This document shows, piece after piece, positions 1-8,707 of a stretch of DNA of 64,000 bases; position 1 is the stretch's first letter, and every line of letters starts with the position of its first letter. Below the pieces are notes generated by a model. The model saw nothing but the letters and a program-made list of their open reading frames with translations, ran no database searches and was not told where the DNA came from. The position numbers and the translations under genes were made by a program. This DNA comes from Streptomyces noursei. Its GTDB lineage: Bacteria > Actinomycetota > Actinomycetes > Streptomycetales > Streptomycetaceae. The stretch covers positions 3,348,001-3,412,000 of the forward strand of contig NZ_CP070326.1 of assembly GCF_016917755.1 (NCBI RefSeq), in the 5' to 3' direction.

Positions 1-1
1 G

Positions 2-1243
2 CGCTGGCCGCACAACCTCGGTGTGTACGCGAGCTCGCGCAAGGAGCACTACCTCAACGTCTACGGCGCCGCCGACGGCTACGACTGCGGCGACCCGGCC
101 GGCAGCGGCGACTACTCGGTCGGGTTCGGCGCGCGGGGCACTGGCTGGGTGCAGAGCACCACGCACCGGTACGCCGGGGGCACCGACTGGCTCCGGCGCG
201 ACGCCGCCGGGCGGCTGTCGGCGTTCGGGGTGCTGGGCGGCGAGGCCGTGATGTGGCAGGAGACCGGGCCGGGCACCGGGCAGTGGGGCGGCCCGTGGCG
301 GCTGGGCGGCGGGCCGCTGGCACCCCAGCTGTCCGTGTGCGCCACCCCGGACGGGCGGCTGCACGTCGTCGGCCTGCGGTACGCGGCCCTGGGGGCGGGC
401 GCCGACGCGCACCACCGCCAGCTCGTCCATCTGGCGCAGACCGAGCCCGGCGGCGCGTTCGGGCCGTGGCGGGACCTGGGCAACCCGGCCGACTCCGCGG
501 ACCGCGTACGGCAGTTGGGGGCACCGGTGGCGGCGGTGGACGGGCAGGGCCGGCTGCATGTGTTCGCGCGCAACTGGGGCAAGGGCGTCAGCTCCCGGGT
601 GCGGGAACCGGCGGGCGGGTGGAGCGGGTGGATCGATCTGCGCGGCTCGCAGCTCCAGGAGGGGCTGAGCGCGGCGGTCAATCACGACGGGCGGATCGAG
701 CTGTTCGCCCCCGCCCGCGACCGGGTGGCCCACTGGGTCCAGGACGAGGACGGGCCGCTGCTGCGCCTGACGCCGCGCTTCAAGCTGTCCACGCCCGCGG
801 GGGCGACGAGCAGCGCGGTACAGGCCAACGGGCGGATGATCACGGTCTACCGCAAGCCCGAGCGCGCGGTGACGCTCGTCGGACGGCAGGGCGACCCGGG
901 CGGCGGCTGGCCGCACGGTCCGCAGAGCCGGGGCGGGCGCGGCGGTTACGGCCCGGTCGCGGCCACCGCCCTGACGACCGGTGGAATGGAGGACTGTGCG
1001 CTGCTCGCCACCCGCAACGACTTCGGCGGGGTCAGCTGCGCGGTCCTCACCCCCGACGGGGCGAACTGGGCCGACCTCGACCTGGACGGCATCGCGGGCG
1101 GCCTGATCGGGGCACCGTCGGTGAGCACGGACTCGCTGGGGCGGGGCATGGTCGGCGCGATCGGCGCCGATGCCCATCTGTACCTCGCCCGCCAGACCAC
1201 CCTGGCGGCACCGGTGTTCTCGCCATGGCTGAGGGTCGGCTGA
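2..1243 (+). CDS. Beta-propeller (tectonin/PLL-like) protein, 5' end missing
   Basis: The frame is open to the left edge, so only the C-terminal 413 residues are visible. From about residue 75 onward the sequence is a series of propeller blades. Each has a Gly/Trp-rich strand followed by a DGxLHV or DGRIELFAP strand, and one blade reads LGAPVAAVDGQGRLHVFARN. This pattern is typical of tectonin or PLL-like sugar-binding propellers of secreted actinobacterial proteins. The first 60 visible residues (Tyr/Gly/Asp-rich, ending near GTDW) belong to an upstream domain I cannot name. The minus-strand gene at 7042-8199 is a clear paralogue of the blade region. Any signal peptide lies outside the window. 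Function is probably binding of glycans or surface polymers, by inference only. Confidence 0.75.
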   Translation, partial: RWPHNLGVYASSRKEHYLNVYGAADGYDCGDPAGSGDYSVGFGARGTGWVQSTTHRYAGGTDWLRRDAAGRLSAFGVLGGEAVMWQETGPGTGQWGGPWRLGGGPLAPQLSVCATPDGRLHVVGLRYAALGAGADAHHRQLVHLAQTEPGGAFGPWRDLGNPADSADRVRQLGAPVAAVDGQGRLHVFARNWGKGVSSRVREPAGGWSGWIDLRGSQLQEGLSAAVNHDGRIELFAPARDRVAHWVQDEDGPLLRLTPRFKLSTPAGATSSAVQANGRMITVYRKPERAVTLVGRQGDPGGGWPHGPQSRGGRGGYGPVAATALTTGGMEDCALLATRNDFGGVSCAVLTPDGANWADLDLDGIAGGLIGAPSVSTDSLGRGMVGAIGADAHLYLARQTTLAAPVFSPWLRVG

Positions 1244-1672
1244 AGGTCGGCTGAGGCAGCGGACGGGGCCGGCGCGCCCCGCCCTTCCGCCTCCGTCCGC
1301 CCCCTTATGACCCTTCTGCCCCCCTCATCACCGATGACAGGGTCACTCCGGCTTGATGCACCTGATCCTCATTCGTTACCTACACGGGCGTCCGATTTGC
1401 CTGTATTGAGAATTAGGCGCCAATAAGGGCCTTGTTAGGGTTTCACGAGTTTACGCAGAACAGAAGACTTCTTGACCGATGGATGACGTGTTGGATGCAT
1501 TAGAGGCATTGATCGACAACTGATCGCTCGTTCGCCGTCCACCCCGCTCCACGCCGGCGCGGCCCCGCGCCGCGCCCCTTGCCATGGCGGTGTCGCCGTC
1601 GCCGCGCGCCGCCGAGTCGCCGGCTCCACCCGACTGTTCATCCGCCCCCACACCCACGACGAATACGGCCCA
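1244..1672. other. Intergenic region, AT-richer promoter zone
   Basis: No supported gene. The stretch 1370-1520 is clearly less GC-rich than its surroundings. It contains TTGACC at 1473-1478 and a possible 14-codon reading frame at 1479-1523 (discussed in the findings). It probably carries the promoter of the downstream glycopolymer operon. Confidence 0.5.
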
Positions 1673-2677
1673 TTGAGTTCCAAGTCCCGTGCCACGGCTG
1701 CCGTCAAGCACCTCAGAAAGCCGTCGGCGCTGCCGCGCGCGGCCCGGCGCAAGTTGATCGCCGCGCTCGCACCGGCGCGCGCCCGCCTGATCGCGAAGGT
1801 GTGCTACCCGGTGCGCTCCCGCTGGTCCGCCGCGGTGCGGTACGCGGCCGTGCTCGACGGCCACACGCTCAGCCTGCACGCCGTGCTGCCGCCCGGTGTA
1901 CGCGAGGGCGCCGAGGGCCGCGCGGCCCAACTGACGGTGTCCCGAAGGGGGAAGCGCCACCGGGTACCGGTGCGGGTCTACCGCGACCGCGACAGCCGCC
2001 TGGCCATGGACGCGACGGTGCTGCTGGGCTCCGACCTCGACGGCGTACCGGTGCGGCCGGGGCGCTGGCGGCTCACGCTGGTGCTGCGCGGGCCGCGCGG
2101 GCGCAGGCGCATCCCCCTCGCGTTCGCCGTGCCGGCGACCCCGTACGGCGGGCCCACCCGCCCCATGACGACCTGCCCGAGGACGGGCATGCGGCACCGC
2201 GCGGGCCGCACCGTCACCGGGCGGCTGCGGCTGGTGTGCGCGGCGCCCGCCGCACAGGCCGAGGTCGCCCGTACCGAACTGCGCTACACCGGTGCGGACG
2301 TGGAGTTCCGGGTGCTGGGCACCCGACGGTCGCGCTGGGAGGTGGAGTTCGTCTCGGGCGGCCGCAGCCTGACCCGGCGCGCCGCCCACCTCGGGGACGG
2401 GCTGCTGCGCGTCGGCCTGCCCGTCGAGGAGATGTTCCCGCGCCGGCCCAGGGAGAACTGGACGCTCTACGCCCGGCCCGTCAAGGGCGGGCCGCGCGTC
2501 GCGCTCGGCCGCCGCCTGCACGACGTCCGCAACCCGCTGCGGGTCTTCGCCATCCGGCACATCGTGATGGCGGTCGGCGAGGGCCGGATCATGCGCGTAC
2601 AGCCGCGCTACACGACCGCCGGCACGCTGCGCTTCACCTGCGAGCAGATGCCCGAGATGCACGAGGTACGACGGTGA
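1673..2677 (+). CDS. Hypothetical protein, first gene of the Stealth operon
   Basis: A 334-residue protein with a strongly basic N-terminus (about 60 residues, many Arg/Lys/Ala) followed by beta-rich sequence with repeated strand-like stretches such as RYAAVLDGHTLSLHAVLPP and RWRLTLVLRG, suggestive of immunoglobulin-like or all-beta folds. I do not recognise the family. The TTG at 1673 is the first usable start in this frame and has no convincing ribosome binding site, so the true start is uncertain. Its stop overlaps the GTG of the glycosyltransferase-Stealth gene (GTGA, bases 2674-2677), so the two are translationally coupled. A role in the same surface-polymer pathway follows from that coupling only. 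Confidence 0.7.
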   Translation: MSSKSRATAAVKHLRKPSALPRAARRKLIAALAPARARLIAKVCYPVRSRWSAAVRYAAVLDGHTLSLHAVLPPGVREGAEGRAAQLTVSRRGKRHRVPVRVYRDRDSRLAMDATVLLGSDLDGVPVRPGRWRLTLVLRGPRGRRRIPLAFAVPATPYGGPTRPMTTCPRTGMRHRAGRTVTGRLRLVCAAPAAQAEVARTELRYTGADVEFRVLGTRRSRWEVEFVSGGRSLTRRAAHLGDGLLRVGLPVEEMFPRRPRENWTLYARPVKGGPRVALGRRLHDVRNPLRVFAIRHIVMAVGEGRIMRVQPRYTTAGTLRFTCEQMPEMHEVRR

Positions 2678-5535
2678 AGATCACCTTTCTTCTGACATCG
2701 GCCGACACCATCGGCGGGACCGAACGGGCCATCCTCAACCAGGCGGGCGCGCTGGCCGGCCGGCACGACGTGCGCGTGCTGAGCGTCTTCAAGACCTCCG
2801 CCGAGCGGTTCTTCGACGCCGACCCGCGGGTGCGCATCGAGCACCTCGTCGACACCAGCGGCGCCGCCCCGCGGGTGCTGCGGCCCTCGCAGCTGTCCGA
2901 CGAGGCATGCGCCGCGCTGGCCGCCCAGCCGAGCCAACTCGTCGACCACAGTTGGGAGGCCGCCTTCAACCGGCTCACCGACTTCGAGCTCCAGCACGCG
3001 CTGCGCCACACCGACACCGACATCCTGGTCTCCACCACCCCGGCGCTGATGGCGCTGGCCGTCCAGCTCGCACCGCCCCACGTCGTCACCGTCCACCAGG
3101 AGCACCGCGTCTCCGAACTGCGCGGCAGCTCCGGCGAACCGCTGATGCGGTTCTCCTCCCAGCTGGACGCGCTGGTGCTGCTCACCCACCGGACCAAGGA
3201 CTGGTTCGCCGAGGTGCTGGGCCAGTGGGCACCGCGGCTGGACGTCATCCCCAACGCGCTGCCCTCCGGCTACCGCCCCCAGTCCAGCCGCGAATCGCGC
3301 ACCGTCGTGCTCGCCGGCCGGCTCGTCGCCGAGAAGCAGATCGACCACGCGCTCCAGGCATGGGCCGTCGTCGCGCGCCGGCAGCCGCTCTGGACGCTGC
3401 GGATCTTCGGCGACGGCCCCTGCAGCGGGTTGCTGCGCCGCCAGATCGACCAGCTCGGGCTGCACGACTGCGTCCAGCTCAACGGCAACTCCCCCCATCT
3501 GGCCGAGGAGTGGGCCAAGGCCGGGATCGCCCTGCTGACCTCCCGCAACGAGGCGTACCCGCTGGTGCTCGGCGAGGCGCAGGCCGCCGCCGTGCCCGTG
3601 GTGTCCTACGACTGCCCCAACGGCCCGCGGGAGATCATCGCCGACGGCGAGACCGGTCTGCTGGTGCCGCCGGGCGACATCGACGGCCTGGCCGCCGCGC
3701 TGCTGCGGCTGATCGAGGACGCGCCGCTGCGGCACGCGATGGGCCGGGCCGCCGCCGTCGCCGTCCACCGGATCTCCGAACCGGCCGTCACCGAGCGCTG
3801 GGAGGCGCTCTTCCGCGAACTGCTGGCCGCCCGCCGCGGCCCGGGCGCCGCGGCCAAGACCGACCGGCAGGCGCTCCAGGCGGCCACGGCCGGGGCGGGC
3901 GGGATGCCGCAGAGCGCGCCGGTCACCCCCACCGGCGTCGCACCGCGCGAACAGCGTGCACACCAGGAGCGGGTGGCCCGACGGCATCCCGGACTCGTCG
4001 CCAGCGGAGGCCAGTTGGCGCAGCTGACCGACACCGCGACACCGTTCGACGTCATGCAGGCCAACCTCGACCTGGTCGTGGGCGCCCTGGAGGCCGCGGG
4101 CATCGCCCATCTGCTCGTACGGGACAACGCACTGCGCCACACCGTGGCCGTGCACGCCTCCCACCGCGAGGCGGTGCTCACCGCGCTCGCCGCGCACCAC
4201 CGCGACGCCGCGGTCTACGTGGCGGCGCTCAACGCCCGGCAGGCCGTCCAGAGCACCGCGCTGGCGGGCCTGGCCGAGCGGGCCGTCGGCCCCCAGCACC
4301 CGCTGGTGCGCGTCTACCGGCCGGTCACCACGCCCTCGCAGACCCTGCGCTACGGCGCGGTGTACGGCTGCGACATCGCCTTCTGGGAGGACGACCCCGA
4401 GGACCCCGAGGTCTTCCGCTCCCCGACCCGTACCCGGATCGGGGACACCGTGCCGCGCGACGCCCTGGTGCGGGCCCGGACCACGGTGGCGGGCCGCAGC
4501 TACAGCACCATCGAGCCCTACACCCGCACCCTCACCGACGACATCGGCTTCCCCATCGACGCGGTCTACACCTGGGTGGACGGCAACGACCCCGGCTGGC
4601 TGGCGCGCAAGAACGCGGTGCTGACCGCGCGCGGGCTGGCCCCCGCGGCGGCCGCCACCGACTCCGCGCGCTTCCGCAACCGCGACGAGCTGCGCTACTC
4701 GCTGCGCTCCCTCGACATGTTCGCGCCCTGGATCCGCACCATCTACATCGTGACGGACCGCCAGGTGCCGCCGTGGCTCGACCTCACCCACCCGCGGGTG
4801 CGCATCGTGGACCACAGCGAGATCTTCGGCGAGGACGGTGCGCTCCCGACGTTCAACTCGCACGCGATCGAGAGCCAGCTGCACCGCATCCCGGGCCTGT
4901 CGGAGCACTTCCTCTACTTCAACGACGACGTGTTCCTGGGCCGGGCGCTCCAGCCCCACCTGTTCTTCCACGGCAACGGCGTCGCCAAGCACTTCCTGTC
5001 GCCCACGCCCGTCCCCATGACCCCGGTCTCCGCCGACGACGACTTCAACATCAGCGCGGCCAAGAACAACCGCGCCCTGCTGGAGCAGGGCTTCGGGCGC
5101 ACCCTCACCCACGCCTTCCTGCACGCCCCGCACCCGCTGCGGCGCAGCGTCCTGGCGGACGTGGCGGCGTACTACCCCCAGGCATGGGCCCGGACCGCGG
5201 CGAACCAGCTGCGCAGCCACACCGACATCTCCGTCGCCTCCTCGCTGCACCACTACCTCGGCTACCACACCGGGCGCAGCGTGCCCGGCAGCGTCAACTG
5301 CGGCTTCGTCAACGTCGGTCTGCGCGAGCACCACACCCGGCTCAACCGGCTGCTCATCAGCCGCCCGCACGACGTGTTCTGCCTGAACGACTACCACGAC
5401 GGGGACGTCCCCGCCGACGAACAGAGCGCCATCCTGGCGGCGTTCCTGCCCAGCTACTTCCCCATCGCGAGCCAGTTCGAGCGGGGCAGCGCCCGCAACA
5501 CCCGCCTCGGCAACGCCTACGGCCGCGCCGCCTGA
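2674..5535 (+). CDS. GT4 glycosyltransferase fused to Stealth-family sugar-phosphate transferase
   Basis: 953 residues in two parts. Residues 1 to about 385 are a GT-B glycosyltransferase: GGTERAILNQAG near residue 15, VVLAGRLVAEKQ near 211, and the donor-binding EAYPLVLGEAQ plus GETGLLVPPGD around 293-335. Residues from about 450 to the end carry all four Stealth conserved regions: CR1 IDAVYTWVDGNDPGW (about 628), CR2 RFRNRDELRYSLRS (about 666), CR3 HFLYFNDDVFLG (about 746), and CR4 starting CLNDYHDGD (about 903). Stealth enzymes transfer hexose-1-phosphate to build phosphodiester-linked polysaccharides. One polypeptide could therefore both elongate and phospho-link a glycan. The GTG start overlaps the preceding stop. 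The LCP ligase gene 67 bases downstream fits attachment of the polymer to peptidoglycan. Confidence 0.92.
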   Translation: MKITFLLTSADTIGGTERAILNQAGALAGRHDVRVLSVFKTSAERFFDADPRVRIEHLVDTSGAAPRVLRPSQLSDEACAALAAQPSQLVDHSWEAAFNRLTDFELQHALRHTDTDILVSTTPALMALAVQLAPPHVVTVHQEHRVSELRGSSGEPLMRFSSQLDALVLLTHRTKDWFAEVLGQWAPRLDVIPNALPSGYRPQSSRESRTVVLAGRLVAEKQIDHALQAWAVVARRQPLWTLRIFGDGPCSGLLRRQIDQLGLHDCVQLNGNSPHLAEEWAKAGIALLTSRNEAYPLVLGEAQAAAVPVVSYDCPNGPREIIADGETGLLVPPGDIDGLAAALLRLIEDAPLRHAMGRAAAVAVHRISEPAVTERWEALFRELLAARRGPGAAAKTDRQALQAATAGAGGMPQSAPVTPTGVAPREQRAHQERVARRHPGLVASGGQLAQLTDTATPFDVMQANLDLVVGALEAAGIAHLLVRDNALRHTVAVHASHREAVLTALAAHHRDAAVYVAALNARQAVQSTALAGLAERAVGPQHPLVRVYRPVTTPSQTLRYGAVYGCDIAFWEDDPEDPEVFRSPTRTRIGDTVPRDALVRARTTVAGRSYSTIEPYTRTLTDDIGFPIDAVYTWVDGNDPGWLARKNAVLTARGLAPAAAATDSARFRNRDELRYSLRSLDMFAPWIRTIYIVTDRQVPPWLDLTHPRVRIVDHSEIFGEDGALPTFNSHAIESQLHRIPGLSEHFLYFNDDVFLGRALQPHLFFHGNGVAKHFLSPTPVPMTPVSADDDFNISAAKNNRALLEQGFGRTLTHAFLHAPHPLRRSVLADVAAYYPQAWARTAANQLRSHTDISVASSLHHYLGYHTGRSVPGSVNCGFVNVGLREHHTRLNRLLISRPHDVFCLNDYHDGDVPADEQSAILAAFLPSYFPIASQFERGSARNTRLGNAYGRAA

Positions 5536-5602
5536 CGGCCCGCCGACCCTCCTGAGCACGGGACACCAGCCACCTCGCCGCACCCCTAAGGACACCGACC
5601 GC

Positions 5603-6652
5603 ATGACCAAGCACACCCGCCGCAAGCCCCGCACCCGCGGCGCACGGATACGCCGGATACTGGGCTGGACCTTCCTGGCCCTCGCGGTCGCCGGCGGCGG
5701 TCTGGGCTACTGGGCGTACACGCACCTGAACAACAACCTCAGCACCGTCGACATCAACCAGGCGCTGGGCAAGGACCGCCCCAAGGACGTGGACGACGGC
5801 GCGCGCAACATCCTGATCCTCGGATCGGACTCCCGCTCGGGCGCCAACAAGGACCTGGCGGGCGGCGACACCGGCGGCACGGCCCGCTCGGACACCGCGA
5901 TGGTCGTCCACCTCCCGCAGGGCCGGAAGAAGGCGACCGCGGTGAGCATCCCGCGCGACACCCTCGTCAGCCGCCCCGCGTGCACCACGGCGAGCGGCTC
6001 CGCCCTGCCCGCAGCGGACCGCGTGATGTTCAACTCGGTCTACACCAGCGGCGGCCCGGCCTGCGTGGTCAAGACCGTGGAGTCGATGTCCGGCGTGCGC
6101 ATGGACCACTACGTCGAGCTGGACTTCACGGGCTTCAAGGGCCTGGTGGACGCCCTGGGCGGCGTGCCCGTCACCCTCGACCGGCCGATCCACGACAAGG
6201 AGAGCGGCCTGGACCTCTCGGCCGGGACGCACCGGCTGGACGGCACCCGCGCGCTGGCGTTCGTCCGCACCCGGCACGGCATCGGGGACGGCAGCGACCT
6301 GGGACGCATCGGCCTCCAGCAGAAGTTCATCCTCGCGCTGCTGTCCGAGATAAAGCGCCAGAACGTCCTCGGCAACCCCGCCAAGCTCTACAACACCGCC
6401 AACGCCGCCACCAAGGCGCTCACCACCGACTCCGAACTGGGCTCCCTCACCAAGCTCGCCGACTTCGCCAGGTCCCTCAAGGGCCTGGACACCTCCACGA
6501 TGGAGACGGTGATGCTCCCGGTCGACTACGACACCACCGACCCCAACCGCGTGGTCGCCGCCGAACCCCAGGCCCGCGACCTGTGGAACGCCCTGCGCGA
6601 GGACCGCCCCGTCCCCGCCGGCTCCAAGAAGTCGCCGGCGCACGGGGGTTAG
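5603..6652 (+). CDS. LytR-CpsA-Psr (LCP) family cell-wall glycopolymer ligase
   Basis: 349 residues. A short basic cytoplasmic tail is followed by one membrane anchor (about residues 19-38, ILGWTFLALAVAGGGLGYWA) and then the extracellular LCP domain. Diagnostic motifs are NILILGSDSR near residue 68, SDTAMVVHL near 97, SIPRDTLV near 115, the DGTRALAFVRTRH segment near 215 and DLGRIGLQQKFI near 232. The Arg and Asp residues in these motifs bind the polyprenyl-pyrophosphate substrate in known LCP proteins. These enzymes transfer lipid-linked, phosphate-containing polymers to peptidoglycan. The preceding Stealth enzyme is the obvious source of such a polymer. AAGGA lies 11 bases before the ATG. 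It is the last gene of the apparent 1673-6652 operon. Confidence 0.93.
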   Translation: MTKHTRRKPRTRGARIRRILGWTFLALAVAGGGLGYWAYTHLNNNLSTVDINQALGKDRPKDVDDGARNILILGSDSRSGANKDLAGGDTGGTARSDTAMVVHLPQGRKKATAVSIPRDTLVSRPACTTASGSALPAADRVMFNSVYTSGGPACVVKTVESMSGVRMDHYVELDFTGFKGLVDALGGVPVTLDRPIHDKESGLDLSAGTHRLDGTRALAFVRTRHGIGDGSDLGRIGLQQKFILALLSEIKRQNVLGNPAKLYNTANAATKALTTDSELGSLTKLADFARSLKGLDTSTMETVMLPVDYDTTDPNRVVAAEPQARDLWNALREDRPVPAGSKKSPAHGG

Positions 6653-7041
6653 GGTCTGTCCGACCCTGCCCCATCGGACCGCCCCTGGGCGCAGGATCGG
6701 TCAGCGGCTCGTAGTGCTCCCATGGGCACCCGGCCGCGTCCAGCGCCCGCAGGACTTCGCCGTACGCGGGAAGCCAGGGAACGCCTCCGCCCGGCCCGGC
6801 TCCCGCGTCGGCCATTCCGTCGTCGGCCATTCCGTCGTGGGCCAGTCCGTCCGGACGACGATCGACTCGATCACCTGGCGGTGGGCTTGGCGGGTGACGA
6901 TCTCGGCGTCCACCCCGTCCAATGCCGTTCGGCGTCCACCCCGCCCAATGCCGTGATGGAGCAACGCCACCCCATCGGACGGGCCCCGGCCGCGGCGGTG
7001 GCGCGTCATCACGGCACAGGCGGCACGCACCGGCGCACGCC
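6653..7041. other. Degenerate intergenic stretch with tandem repeats
   Basis: No intact gene. On the minus strand, frames show fragments that look once-coding: VLRALDAAGCPWEHYEPL near 6705-6760 and HRQVIESIVVRT near 6855-6890. The latter is reminiscent of the N-terminal region of IS5-type transposases, but neither is long enough to name. The plus strand carries three 15-base units (6807-6851) and two 26-base units (6903-6954). Confidence 0.45.
6807..6954. repeat. Two short tandem repeat blocks
   Basis: Block one (6807-6851) has three units of 15 bases: GTCGGCCATTCCGTC twice and GTGGGCCAGTCCGTC once. Block two (6903-6928 and 6929-6954) has two adjacent 26-base copies, beginning TCGGCGTCCACCCC, that differ at one position. 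Both lie in non-coding sequence between the LCP gene and the second propeller gene. Confidence 0.85.
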
Positions 7042-8199
7042 CTACGCCCGCTGCCACGCCTCCAGCGCCAGGCCCCGTTCCGGACGTTGCCGGGTCACCC
7101 GGAGTGCGCCGTCCGCGCCGAGGGCCGCGAGCACCAGGCGGCCGAACGCGTCCACCGCCAGCGCGGGGTGGCCCGCGCACTCCTCGCCCGTCGCCGTCCA
7201 CCACAGACCTCCCGCCTCGGCGCCGGTCACGCAGGCACCCAGCGTCGGGCGGCCGTCCGCGCCGCGGTAGGCCAGGACCGTGCAGTCATGGCCGTCGACC
7301 TCGGCACGGACCGCGGAGAGCGGCCCGCCGCCGGGCGTGCCGCCGAGCGCGAACGTCCCCTCCCCCGGGCGATGGGCGACGAGCCCCCCGGCCTCGGCGT
7401 CGCTCCAGTAGTACGTGAGCCGGTCCGGGCCGGTCTCCAGCGCGACCGCGGAGCCGTCGTGCGGCACGGCCGGAACGTCCTCGGCCCGCTCGAACGCGCC
7501 GCGCGGCGTGGGCTGGCACCAGCGCAGCACCGAGGTCTCGGCCGGCGCCAGCAGCTCGACCCGTCCTGCGCCCGTGGCGACCGCGGCCATCGCGCCCAGC
7601 ACCCGCCAGCCGCGGATGTCCTCCCACTGCGCCCACTCCCCCGCGGCACCCTGCCGCAGTGCGAACACGCCTCCCCCGGCGTTGCGGGCGAACACGTGCA
7701 GCGCCCCGTCGGCGCCCACGGCGGCCGTGGGGACGCCGAGTTGCGCGGCGAGCTCCGGCTCCTCGTGCGGGTTGTCCACGCGGCGCCAGGCGACGAGCGG
7801 GCGTCCGGACTGGAACTGGGTGGCGTGCGCGAGGTCCACCTCCGCGCCGCCCTCGGGACCCGGCCGGCTGCACCGTGCCACCAAGTGCGCGTAGCCGTCG
7901 CTCCCTTGGGCGACGGCGAGGTGGTCCGCGCCAGGGAGGGGGAAGACGTCCGGGCCGCTCCATTCAGGGCCGCCGGGACGGACCTCGGTCCAGCGGAGCA
8001 CGGCGCCGGGGGCCAGGGCGTAGGCGGTGAGCCGGTCGTCCTTGCCCCGCAGCAGCCAGCGCCCGGCGGCAGGCCGAGCCGCGGCGGGGGACGGGCCGGC
8101 CGGGCGCGGGACGGGAGCGGGACGGTCGGCGGCGCGCCGCGGGGCGCCGGACGGGGGCACCCGCCTCCGGCCGGACCTGCGCGCGGACCGCAATCCCAT
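7042..8199 (-). CDS. Beta-propeller (tectonin/PLL-like) protein
   Basis: 385 residues from the ATG at 8199. The frame extends further upstream, but those residues are low-complexity Arg/Cys/Gly and unlikely to be translated. About 55 basic, Pro/Arg-rich N-terminal residues precede a series of blades. One blade reads LGVPTAAVGADGALHVFARN, nearly matching a blade of the protein at 2-1243. Other blade markers are DGYAHLVARC, GRVELLAPA and DAFGRLVLAALG. No clear signal peptide is visible, which is odd if the protein is exported. It converges on the LCP gene and diverges from the VCBS gene at 8708. A glycan- or polymer-binding role is inferred from the fold only. Confidence 0.72.
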   Translation of the reverse strand: MGLRSARRSGRRRVPPSGAPRRAADRPAPVPRPAGPSPAAARPAAGRWLLRGKDDRLTAYALAPGAVLRWTEVRPGGPEWSGPDVFPLPGADHLAVAQGSDGYAHLVARCSRPGPEGGAEVDLAHATQFQSGRPLVAWRRVDNPHEEPELAAQLGVPTAAVGADGALHVFARNAGGGVFALRQGAAGEWAQWEDIRGWRVLGAMAAVATGAGRVELLAPAETSVLRWCQPTPRGAFERAEDVPAVPHDGSAVALETGPDRLTYYWSDAEAGGLVAHRPGEGTFALGGTPGGGPLSAVRAEVDGHDCTVLAYRGADGRPTLGACVTGAEAGGLWWTATGEECAGHPALAVDAFGRLVLAALGADGALRVTRQRPERGLALEAWQRA

Positions 8200-8707
8200 C
8201 GCTCGCCGCCAACCTTCCGTACTTCCGTGCCCTGGGAGGAAGCACCGGCCACCGCGATACGCACGACATGAACGGCACGAACGACACGAACGTCCGCCTG
8301 ATCCGCCGAACACGCCCCAGGCACGCCAACGTTCCCTGTAGGCCGCAGACAATACCATTTTGCCTGGTAAGGGGCATTGGGGGCGGATCCGCTCCAGGGG
8401 CGGGGTGACCCCGCGGCCGGCCGGTCGCGCCCCGTCCCCCGAGAAGCACATCCCTGCCCCGAAAGCCCTCCATTTCCTGACAATGCCTCGTTCTCACAAG
8501 GAAATTGACGGTTCGTTCAGAAACAGCAGCGTCGGCCGCCCTACGGGAATCCAGGGCGTTTCCGCCAAGCGGCGCCGACAGGGCGACCCTCAGCAGACCA
8601 GTGACTCAGTCGACATGTGGATTCCTTGCGTAAAGATTGAGTTAATAATGGGTCATCACGCCTTATCAGGCGTGGTGAAACCAATGTCCAAGTAAGTGGA
8701 GAAGTAC
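8200..8707. other. Divergent intergenic region with hairpin
   Basis: About 500 bases between the divergent propeller and VCBS genes with no supported gene. The last 100 bases are AT-rich. They contain an imperfect inverted repeat, TCATCACGCC at 8653-8662 against GGCGTGGTGA at 8669-8678, lying within a 26-codon open frame (8615-8695) that ends 13 bases before the next start. Confidence 0.5.

Noticed and set aside
2608..5634. 1008-residue minus-strand frame opposite the Stealth gene
   Set aside because: Low-complexity Val/Gly/Arg antisense of a clearly conserved gene.
8200..8451. Extended N-terminus of the minus-strand propeller gene
   Set aside because: The added residues are Arg/Cys/Gly low complexity and no ribosome binding site supports them; ATG 8199 is preferred.
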